A DNA stretch of 64,000 nucleotides from Candidatus Poribacteria bacterium (GTDB lineage Bacteria > Poribacteria > WGA-4E > WGA-3G): NCBI GenBank assembly GCA_958295945.1, contig OY282386.1, positions 930,001-994,000 on the forward strand, in the 5' to 3' direction. The notes under the pieces were generated by a model that saw only the letters and a program-made list of their open reading frames with translations, had not been told where the DNA came from and did not search any database. A program made the translations under genes and the position numbers. Of this stretch, positions 17,874 to 25,552 are shown piece after piece; within the stretch, counting starts at the first letter, position 1, and every line of letters starts with the position of its first letter.

Positions 17874-18092
17874 TCTGATTCATAGACAACATTGATAAGT
17901 ATGTTAGTACGCTGAACTTGTATAATCTACGCACATCTTATTCTTTCAATTGATTACTTCTCTCCAATAAATCTCATCATATCAACAGATAGACCTAATA
18001 TTAAACGTGTCTATCTCAACAGTTGTTGATACAACTACCATCAGGAAGTTGGTGTTCCCTTTAAGAGATTGCAGCATATTGACAATTGATAC

Positions 18093-19469
18093 CTATAAAA
18101 GTTTTTGTTCCCACCACTCAACATAATCGGCATCGCTTATATCAGGCGTAAGACCGCGTTGTTCCATTCTTTCTCTAAATGACTCATCCATATTTTCATC
18201 CCAATAGGACTTTGTTTCATCTGATTCTGGTGTTTCTCCCATATCTCCTGTTGTTTGTGTCCAGGTATCCAATTGATTGCTTAGGTCCTTTCGTATTTCA
18301 CCATACTTCATATCATCTGCGAGATTATTGACTTCATAAGGATCACTCTTTAAATCATAGAGTTCTTCATCAGGACGTGTCTGTGCAAGAAAATGTTGCT
18401 GTGCTTGAGTCAGTTCACCTTTCTCGGCTAAGATGTGTATCAATGTCCATAATGGATATTGAAGTTTCTTATATCCGTTAAATTGCATATAAGGTAATTC
18501 AGGATGATAGTTGCGGATTAGCTTATAGTCTTTTGTGCGGATACAACGGATGCGATCATCTGTGCCATCACATCGGTCACGGGCAGCGAAGATAGCATCA
18601 CGAGATGTAGCATCCTTTCCAAGAAAAACTTGTCCTTGAACGTAACTTGGAATGTCAATACCTGTTAGAGATAGTGATGTCGGCATTAAGTCAACGCCAC
18701 TGACAAGTTCATCGCTGACAACGCCAGCATCAATATTATCTGGATGTCTTACAATAAGTGGAATGTGTATTCCACCATCATATAGAAACTGTTTGCATCG
18801 GATATGCGCACGTCCATGATCACTGATGAAGAAGACAATTGTGTTTTCTGAGAGTCCTTCATCATCCAAGCGATTGAGTATCCTCCCCACTTTTTTGTCT
18901 AATATTTGGATGCTTTCCAAGTAAAGTGCCCAATCCTTTCGTATTAGCGGATGGTCAGGGTAATATGAAGGTAATTCTACATCATCAGGATTTATAGGGC
19001 GTTCTGGATCCGGTTTGAAAACGCGATGTGTGTCAGGTATGTTGATTTGTGCATAGAAAGGTTGCCCCTCATCACGTTCTTTCCAATCTATACCATCAAA
19101 TGGGTTCTTACTCTGAAAGTTGAAATCGGTTTTTCCGCGCTTGTTATAGGGAGGTCCAGGACTGTTACATGTGAAATAACCGGCTTCTCTGAAACAATCA
19201 GTGATTAGTTTCATGTCTGAACGTAACGGTTTGTCACGATTGCTGCGATGGTTATGTGCATCGAAGTGCGTTTGATACGTTCCCGTAATTAGTGCTGAAC
19301 GGCTTGGTGAACAGACAGGACAAGTAACATAAGCATTAGAAAACCGTGTTCCTTCTTCTGCAAGTCGGTCTATATTGGGTGTAGAGACTGCGGGTGTTCC
19401 ATAACATCCCAAATCAGGTGAGAGATCTTCTCCGTATATCCACAGTACATTCGGTTGCGTTGTTGGCAA
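18093..19469 (-). CDS. Type I sulfatase (Cys-type, arylsulfatase / N-sulfatase-like)
   Basis: 458 residues. The active-site signature CSPSR (Cys53) is where the formylglycine cofactor would be formed by a maturation enzyme not seen in the window. N-terminal metal-binding region PNVLWIYGEDLSPDLGCYG; second metal site FFISDHGRAHIRCKQFLYD; C-terminal YDLKSDPYEVNNLADD, all family hallmarks. It hydrolyses sulfate esters or sulfamates of glycans. No signal peptide is visible, unusual for polysaccharide sulfatases and suggesting action on imported small sugars. Start TTG at 19469 with AAGGAG 6 bases upstream. It lies downstream of two PhyH genes on the same strand but 146 bp away. Confidence 0.92.
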   Translation of the reverse strand: MPTTQPNVLWIYGEDLSPDLGCYGTPAVSTPNIDRLAEEGTRFSNAYVTCPVCSPSRSALITGTYQTHFDAHNHRSNRDKPLRSDMKLITDCFREAGYFTCNSPGPPYNKRGKTDFNFQSKNPFDGIDWKERDEGQPFYAQINIPDTHRVFKPDPERPINPDDVELPSYYPDHPLIRKDWALYLESIQILDKKVGRILNRLDDEGLSENTIVFFISDHGRAHIRCKQFLYDGGIHIPLIVRHPDNIDAGVVSDELVSGVDLMPTSLSLTGIDIPSYVQGQVFLGKDATSRDAIFAARDRCDGTDDRIRCIRTKDYKLIRNYHPELPYMQFNGYKKLQYPLWTLIHILAEKGELTQAQQHFLAQTRPDEELYDLKSDPYEVNNLADDMKYGEIRKDLSNQLDTWTQTTGDMGETPESDETKSYWDENMDESFRERMEQRGLTPDISDADYVEWWEQKLL

Positions 19470-19554
19470 AACTATCTCCTTAAAATTCTGTTATTGTTAT
19501 TGTTATTTGTATCTATTTATAGTAGATTTTGAAAGGACTTGAACACTCTTCATC

Positions 19555-19576
19555 GGCGAGGTTAGGAAACCTCGCC
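19555..19576. repeat. GC-rich hairpin repeat
   Basis: GGCGAGGTT (19555-19563) pairs with AACCTCGCC (19568-19576) around the loop AGGA. It is related to the hairpin at 13457-13475 and to GCGGTT/AACCGC hairpins elsewhere in the window. It sits between the PhyH gene and the sulfatase gene. Confidence 0.65.
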
Positions 19577-19615
19577 TACCGTGGGACGAAAGTTTCAACT
19601 TATATTTATAATTCA

Positions 19616-20449
19616 CTATAATCTATCTACCACATACCGATCACGAAAGAGTGTTTGCCGCATCGGTGGCATTTGCTCAAGCAATTTTGGATTCGGTTTA
19701 TATACCCTTGCATATCCACTATCCACAGGACTATACAGGTTGAAAATTGCTAATCTATCGTTGTCAGTATTTGTCCAAGGATTTGCACTATGTGTCAATG
19801 CTTCTGTAAAAAACAGGAGTGAACCCGGTGGACATCCGTAAGTGCTCCATATATCCGATTCTGGATTCTGGATTTCTGCGGGTGCGGTATAGACAGATTT
19901 ATGACTTCCTGTTACCAATAGTGTCCCACCTTGTCTGTATTTGACTTCGTTCAATTCCCATACGATACGGGTGTGCGGACTATATCCTTTCCCTGGGAAT
20001 GCGTTATAATAGTGTGCATCACCTGGAAAGCGAAGCATACCGTTCCCGTTATGTGGTCCAAATCCACCCATACCTTGTGTGCGGTAAAATAGGTTTGTGC
20101 TCTCAACCGTATAACCGTAACAATCGCTACTGCTTACAGAAGGATGTGCTGTGAATTCATTGAGCAGTGAAACGACTAATGGATGGTCAATCAATTTCTG
20201 TAGAGGTCCGCCGAGTGTATTTCGTTCATGTTCTGGGATAGATTCTGGATCATGATGCAATCTACTGGCAAAATCCTGCATCTCCTTCAGTTCAATTCCG
20301 TTGATCACCTCTGGCATCAACAACCAACCGTGTGTATCAAATTCGTATATCTGTTCAGGTGTCGTTTCAGGAACAACTAACCCATCGGCGTTGTTCGTGG
20401 GGAGTTCACAGATATCGGTTGGTAATAATACATTTGTTGCGGTATGCAT
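19616..20449 (-). CDS. Phytanoyl-CoA dioxygenase (PhyH) family protein
   Basis: 277 residues from the ATG at 20449; a GTG at 20491, three bases after the upstream stop, is an alternative start. Non-haem Fe(II)/2-oxoglutarate dioxygenase fold. Candidate metal ligands are His133 in GPHNGNGMLRFPGD and His220 in TEALTHSANPW; the usual HxD is not present in canonical form, so the iron site is atypical. A conserved GSHKSVY lies between. Family members hydroxylate diverse small molecules. It is a tandem paralogue of the gene directly upstream (shared QxRQTLFR near the C-terminus and GGPLQKLxDHPxVV). Probably translated from the same mRNA. Confidence 0.85.
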   Translation of the reverse strand: MHTATNVLLPTDICELPTNNADGLVVPETTPEQIYEFDTHGWLLMPEVINGIELKEMQDFASRLHHDPESIPEHERNTLGGPLQKLIDHPLVVSLLNEFTAHPSVSSSDCYGYTVESTNLFYRTQGMGGFGPHNGNGMLRFPGDAHYYNAFPGKGYSPHTRIVWELNEVKYRQGGTLLVTGSHKSVYTAPAEIQNPESDIWSTYGCPPGSLLFFTEALTHSANPWTNTDNDRLAIFNLYSPVDSGYARVYKPNPKLLEQMPPMRQTLFRDRYVVDRL

Positions 20450-20494
20450 AATGTGACTCTCTATTCCTTTTTTCAATACAGATAAATCCACTAT

Positions 20495-21427
20495 CTAAAT
20501 TTCTATGGGATATGCAGAAGTTCGGTTACCAAAATCCCCGTTAATTACATTTCCACCCGTATATACACCTCGAAATAGTGTTTGTCGTTTTTCAGGCATT
20601 GCATCCAATAGTTGCTGATTCGGCATCCAATTTGACCAACGACTTGCTACAGTATTATACAGATTTGAGACACGGATCCGAGTAATCTCTGAATGATGTG
20701 ACGCTGCTACATCATACTTCTGTGAGATGGATTCAGTATATAGGAAAAGTGATCCTGGTAGACATTCGTAAGTATCCCATAAAGAAGAATCACCATCAAA
20801 TATTGTGTCTGGTGGGGAATATGCTGCTTTGTGGCTGCCTGTTATGAAGCGAAAATTATTAGTTTCCGGTTTGACATTGGATAATTCCCATATTGCTCTC
20901 GTTATTCCACTCCATCCACGTCCGGGCACACATCTGTAGATATGAGAATCTCCCGGTAATCGAAACAGACCGTTCCCCTTATTAGTTATAGTTTGTGTTT
21001 CCGATTCTTCATTCTCTGAACCGAAGTAAATATCTGTTTCTTCAAGTCGGAATCCGTAACAATCCTCACTTGCCAAGGCTGGATAAGCCAAAAACTCGTT
21101 CAGAAGTCCTACCACAACGGGATGATCTACAAGTTTTTGTAGAGGTCCGCCAAGTCCACAACGCTCCGGTCCTGCTATGCTCTCTGGTTCAGAATTCAGA
21201 CGTTCACAGAATTCATACATTTCCTGAATATCTTCGTTAGATAAGACATTTGGAATTAACAGCCAACCTCTTCTATCAAAATCATATTTTTGTTTTTGTG
21301 TCGGAATGACGATAGGTTCACCATCTGCATTCATGCTGGTCAAATCTTCTGGTTCTACTTCTAAAGCACTACCAAGGTTTTTATTAACAACAAAAGGCTT
21401 CTTTGTTGCAAGTTCTCTGTAAGTCAT
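20495..21427 (-). CDS. PhyH-family paralogue with altered iron ligands
   Basis: 310 residues from the ATG at 21427, preceded by AAAGGA. Clearly homologous to the next gene: GGPLQKLVDHPVVVGLLNEF, GNGLFRLPGDSH, TGSHKAAY and PEKRQTLFRG align along the whole length. At the two positions where the paralogue has His133 and His220, this protein has Asn149 (ITNKGNG) and Gln236 (TESISQKY). If those are the iron ligands, this copy cannot bind iron in the usual way and may be a non-catalytic partner or regulator. The residue differences are seen directly; loss of activity is inference. Confidence 0.8.
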   Translation of the reverse strand: MTYRELATKKPFVVNKNLGSALEVEPEDLTSMNADGEPIVIPTQKQKYDFDRRGWLLIPNVLSNEDIQEMYEFCERLNSEPESIAGPERCGLGGPLQKLVDHPVVVGLLNEFLAYPALASEDCYGFRLEETDIYFGSENEESETQTITNKGNGLFRLPGDSHIYRCVPGRGWSGITRAIWELSNVKPETNNFRFITGSHKAAYSPPDTIFDGDSSLWDTYECLPGSLFLYTESISQKYDVAASHHSEITRIRVSNLYNTVASRWSNWMPNQQLLDAMPEKRQTLFRGVYTGGNVINGDFGNRTSAYPIEI

Positions 21428-21726
21428 GAGAATCCTTTCTATAGGTATGAAATGATGGTATGAGTCTATCACGTATTTGATAATATGTAAAGAAATCAGA
21501 ATTTCTGAACAGGTTTATTTAGTCTTAGGTTTTTTGATCAATATTAATCACAAACGTTAAATTCATTATGGGTTTGTATTCCTATTTGTCTGAACCAGGA
21601 TTTTCAGGATTAGTTGATTTACAGGATTATGAGTCTGACGTTTCTAAGTGCCATTATTAAGATTAGCTGCTCCGATGTTGTAAGTGTCTTCAACGCAGAT
21701 GGTTTGAGTCAAGACCAGTAATATGG

Positions 21727-21787
21727 GGTTGGAAACCACTCCAACAATGTATGGTGCATAATCGTGGTTGAAAACCACTCCAACAAT
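21727..21787. repeat. Two 22-bp direct repeats, each with internal dyad
   Basis: GGTTGGAAACCACTCCAACA (21727-) and GGTTGAAAACCACTCCAACA (21766-) occur 39 bp apart, 22 bases each with one difference. Each can form TTGGA/TCCAA around AACCAC or GGTT/AACC. They lie about 100 bp upstream of the UMF1-type transporter gene. The surrounding gap 21473-21885 holds no gene. Possibly tandem regulator-binding sites. Confidence 0.5.
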
Positions 21788-21891
21788 ATTGATTATGACA
21801 GTTGAATGGCTCTGTATCAATAGACGAATTATATTGATAGTTCTAGTCAATTATGAGAGAATACATATAGATTTATTACTCAAGGATGAAT

Positions 21892-23229
21892 ATGAAAAAC
21901 GATAAGAGAACAATCTTCGGTTGGTGTATGTATGATTTAGCAAATTCAGCATACATTACGACTGTAGGTGCAGCACTGCTTCCTATCTATTTTAGGGAAG
22001 GTATCGTTGGAGATAGTGGTGTTGATGTATTTGGACTTACGGTCAGTGCAACTGCAATGTGGGGGTTTATGTTGGGATTTGCTGCATTGCTTGTTTTTCT
22101 TTTTGCTCCTGTTCTCGGTTCTATAGCGGATTTCTCTGCAGCGAAAAAGAAGTTTCTGATAAGTTTTGCATATTTTGGGAGTCTGTTTGCTACTTTACTC
22201 TTTTTTTGTGGACCAGGTGATGCAGGCAAATCAGGTGATGTATGGTTCACAGTAGTCTTATACATTTGCACGCAAGTATGCTTTGTTGGGGCAAATGTTT
22301 TCTATGATGCTTTTTTGCCACATATTGCATCAGAGGACAAAATGGATTCGGTTTCAGCGAAAGGTTATGCTTACGGGTATGTAGGAGGTTCTATACAATT
22401 TGGGATCGCACTTGCGTTGGTTTCTTTGCATGAGAAAATAGGGATTGATCAAACACTTGCTGTGCGCATTGGCATGGCGATGACAGGAATTTGGTGGGCA
22501 GGATGGACACTCTTTACTGTCAAATACTTGAAAGAAGTGAAGACTGATGAGAAATTACCTGAGAAATATAGTAAAGTGCCTAAACTGTTTGCATATCTGT
22601 CGCTCGGTATTGATCGTACTATCAATACAGTAAGAAAAATAGGGAAGTTTAGGCAGCTTACCATTTTCATCATTGCATATATGGCGTATAACGATGGGGC
22701 ACATACTGTCACCACTATGGCGGCAATATACGGTAAAGATGAATTAGGTCTTGGCACGACAGACCTGATGGTTACACTATTGTTGGTTCAGGTCGTTGCG
22801 TTTGGTGGGGCATTGGTATTCAGCAGAATTGCAAATCGGATAGGTGCCAGACGTGCAGTGATGATTTCTTTAGTATTATGGAGTGGGGTTGTAATTTATG
22901 CGTATTTTATTCAAACTGCAACAGAGTTCTTTGTTTTAGGAATGATCGTGGGGGTTGTGCTTGGCGGAACACAAGCACTTAGTCGATCTTTCTATGGTAC
23001 TATGATACCTGAAAATGCGAGTGCAGAATTCTATGGTTTCTTTTCTGTCTTTAGTAAGTTTTCTGCCATTTGGGGACCGTTCATATTTGGCTTCATTAAA
23101 CAGGTAACTGGTCAAGCAAGGCTTGCTATTATCTCATTGATTGTTTTCTTTATCGTTGGATTTATTCTACTTGCGTTTGTCAATGATGAGAAGGCAAAAG
23201 CAGAGAAATTGGCTTATGAAATTGTGTAG
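21892..23229 (+). CDS. MFS transporter, UMF1 / Atg22-like
   Basis: 445 residues, about 12 membrane helices. The N-terminal signature GWCMYDLANSAYITTV is the hallmark of the UMF1/Atg22-like branch of the major facilitator superfamily, whose yeast member exports amino acids from the vacuole. Cytoplasmic loops are basic (DFSAAKKKFL and NRIGARRAVM between helices). I choose ATG 21892, 7 bases after AAGG, over the ATG at 21886 that touches that site. The substrate is unknown. It is alone on this strand, followed by a mobile-element nest. Confidence 0.88.
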   Translation: MKNDKRTIFGWCMYDLANSAYITTVGAALLPIYFREGIVGDSGVDVFGLTVSATAMWGFMLGFAALLVFLFAPVLGSIADFSAAKKKFLISFAYFGSLFATLLFFCGPGDAGKSGDVWFTVVLYICTQVCFVGANVFYDAFLPHIASEDKMDSVSAKGYAYGYVGGSIQFGIALALVSLHEKIGIDQTLAVRIGMAMTGIWWAGWTLFTVKYLKEVKTDEKLPEKYSKVPKLFAYLSLGIDRTINTVRKIGKFRQLTIFIIAYMAYNDGAHTVTTMAAIYGKDELGLGTTDLMVTLLLVQVVAFGGALVFSRIANRIGARRAVMISLVLWSGVVIYAYFIQTATEFFVLGMIVGVVLGGTQALSRSFYGTMIPENASAEFYGFFSVFSKFSAIWGPFIFGFIKQVTGQARLAIISLIVFFIVGFILLAFVNDEKAKAEKLAYEIV

Positions 23230-23287
23230 GTTCTGGTTATGTCATTGCTGAAGATTCCAATTTTTAAATCTCATCTTACCGCAATAA

Positions 23288-24664
23288 GGGTGTGTAAAGT
23301 TATTGGCAGACGTAATTTAAGAAGATCAATCCGTTTTATTAGTGACCTCAGTCCCGTAGGGACGATATGTCTATAGCACAACGTTCAACACCCATTTCTT
23401 AGTCCCGTATGAAGATTAATTTATTAATCGGGTAATTCTCATTTTCCCAAACCCGGTAGGTGTGGTTTCCTAACCGCGCCAGAGGCATCAATTTAGCGGA
23501 AAATTTGGCGCACCCATCGCCAAAGTTTTTCAATTGGGTTCGTCCAAGGCGCATAGGTCGGTAGTTGTCCTATCTCTATTGGCAACTGAGGAAGTTTTCC
23601 TATTTTCGTAGAACCTTTCTCCCAACTCGGTAGGAGTGGCTTATTGAACGATGATCTCTGCGGCAAAAGTGCTTCCAAGAGACGCACATGGAGGTGAATA
23701 GGACGATTGTCTTGTCCCATATAAATGTGTTTAGCATGAGGATACCGTTCACAAACTGCTGTGTCCAACGCATGTGTTGCTAACACGGTGGCACTTTCTA
23801 CTTGATGGTAAACGACATCGCCAGTGTGTGTGTGTGCAGTGCACCTATCCCACAGCAGGTCAAATCCGAACCTAATCCCTGGTGGGCAAGCGGTTCTTTT
23901 GTGCCACGTTGTGTCCAATCTTTTGCTAATGTAGGGCATCGGTGAAAAGCAAACTCGTCTTCGCCCAACGCAACATAGGTATCGGGATATTGCTTCGCTT
24001 GTTCCAACGCCTGAGCAACGCATATCATTTTTTCTTTGGACGCAACATCAGGACTATGGATGTCCGTTCTACCACGCTTGTAGCTAATACCGAGCCGTGA
24101 GAGAATGGCAGGCACTCCCGGCACAGAGATGTTAGTCCGCCACGGCACTGATTCCTTGATCTGTTGCAGTGTCCAGCGCGTCGGATGTCCATTGTGGGTA
24201 TCTGGTGACATACCCACAATGGTTTGAAGTTCTTCCTCTGCGTCTTGCGGACTTCGGAGCAAACGCAGGTTTTCTGCCTCTTCCAGATTTGTGAAAGAGC
24301 CCAGGGATTCCTTGATCGCGAAACCGGCTCAACCAGCTATAGAAGGTATCGGGTTTTCGTTTCTTCAACAGACTTTTCATTGCGACTTTATGTGGAGACA
24401 TACCTGAGCCGATCTTCAATATTGCAGCAGCACGCTCGCGCAAATAAGCTGGTTTTCCATTATCTCGCAGTTTGCAAAGGGTGTGTTTTTGTTCATCAGT
24501 GAGGTCAAGAGTGTGTCTTGGCATAGATTTTTTCCTCCTTGATAAACACTATAACAGATTTTTAGAATTACCCGTTTAATAAATTAATCTTCATCAGGCA
24601 TTCATACCGTTGATTTGGCGCTACAATAGTTACTAGGATATTATGCCAAAAACTTTACACACCC
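23288..24664. mobile_element. Type A inverted-repeat element, copy 3, carrying an IS630-type insertion
   Basis: Outer 21-bp termini (23288-23308 and 24644-24664) begin GGGTGTGTAAAG and match at 20 of 21 positions after inversion. Just inside lies a second inverted pair, 23410-23439 and 24564-24593 (TGAAGATTAATTTATTAA and complement). The middle holds an IS630-type transposase remnant. The left inner block also occurs at 10346-10397 without IS630, so the IS630 sequence is a later insertion into a pre-existing repeat. A copy of the GGCATTCATACCGTTGATTT module is at 24597-24616. Confidence 0.6.
23493..24524 (-). pseudogene. IS630-family transposase, broken by two frameshifts
   Basis: Reading leftward from ATG 24524 (AAGGAGG upstream), the first frame encodes the helix-turn-helix part (MPRHTLDLTDEQKHTLCKL ... 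FYSWLSRFRDQGIPGLFHKS). The second frame (about 24262-23798) continues with WTLQQIKESVPWRTNIS and the first catalytic Asp region VALGEDEFAFHRCP. The third frame (same phase as the first) supplies YMGQDNRPIHLH and the Glu in YAPWTNPIEKLWRW. The second switch falls at a GT dinucleotide run, 23824-23836. Removing one GT unit there would rejoin frames two and three. Two separate shifts make it inactive as it stands. Confidence 0.75.
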
Positions 24665-24742
24665 ATATTCTTATGCGATTTTAAGTGTTAATGTGATATA
24701 ATAAATAATTATGAATTCAATACAATACTAAAGGAAATAAGC

Positions 24743-25552
24743 ATGATCCATGTAGTAGTTAATGGCGCGTGTGGACGCATGGGAAGATTGATTACGCAAG
24801 GCGTTGCACAACAAGACGATATGCAACTTGTCGGTGCAACTGAATTTGCTACGCATCCAGAAATCGGTGCTGATGTTGGTGTGGTAGCAGGTATCGGTGA
24901 ACTCGGTATTGCAATCACGAGTGATCTCAATGATGTGATTGCAGATGCTGATGTCGCAATTGAATTTTCAACACCTGATGCGTCATTAGAACATCTCAGA
25001 CAAGTTGTAGAGGCAGATAAAGCAATGGTTCTTGCAACGACAGGGTTCAACGGAGACGAATTAGCAAAAGTCCATAAACTCGCATCAAAGATAAAATGTG
25101 TCATGGCACCGAATATGAGTCTCGGTGTGAACGTCATGATACAGGCTTTGGAATTGGTTGCAAAGGCACTTGGCGATGACTATGATATTGAAGTAATTGA
25201 AGCACATCACAATTATAAAGCGGATTCCCCGAGTGGCACAGCACTGAGATTAGCGGAAACTGTCGCCGCAGCCGTTGGACGTGATTTGGATGAAGTTGGT
25301 GTCTATGGTCGACACGGTATCATCGGCCCGCGTCCTAAAAAACAAATTGGGGTCCATGCTATTCGTGGTGGAGACATTGCGGGAGATCATACTGTCATGT
25401 TTGCAACGGAAGGTGAAACACTGAGTGTAGTACACCGCGCACACAGTCCGGAAGCGTTTGCAAAAGGTGCTATCCGTGCCGCAAGATGGGTGGTAGACGC
25501 ACCCCGAGGATTACACGATGTTAGCGAAGTCCTTTTTGGAAAGAATCAATAA
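24743..25552 (+). CDS. dapB: 4-hydroxy-tetrahydrodipicolinate reductase
   Basis: 269 residues, normal DapB length. It reduces 4-hydroxy-tetrahydrodipicolinate with NAD(P)H on the route to diaminopimelate and lysine. N-terminal nucleotide site VVVNGACGRMGRLI; catalytic region EAHHNYKADSPSGTALRLAE with the His-His and Lys of the family; then GRHGIIGPRPKKQIGVHAIRGG and the substrate/C-terminal GDHTVMFATEGE. AAAGGA stands before the ATG, and a TATAAT at 24697-24702 is a likely -10 box. It is the first gene of a tight operon that ends with the aminotransferase dapL and a sensor gene. Confidence 0.96.
   Translation: MIHVVVNGACGRMGRLITQGVAQQDDMQLVGATEFATHPEIGADVGVVAGIGELGIAITSDLNDVIADADVAIEFSTPDASLEHLRQVVEADKAMVLATTGFNGDELAKVHKLASKIKCVMAPNMSLGVNVMIQALELVAKALGDDYDIEVIEAHHNYKADSPSGTALRLAETVAAAVGRDLDEVGVYGRHGIIGPRPKKQIGVHAIRGGDIAGDHTVMFATEGETLSVVHRAHSPEAFAKGAIRAARWVVDAPRGLHDVSEVLFGKNQ

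Noticed and set aside
17988-18015. Terminator between the propeller and sulfatase genes
   Set aside because: GATAGAC/GTCTATC forms only a 7-bp stem with a long loop and no T-run.
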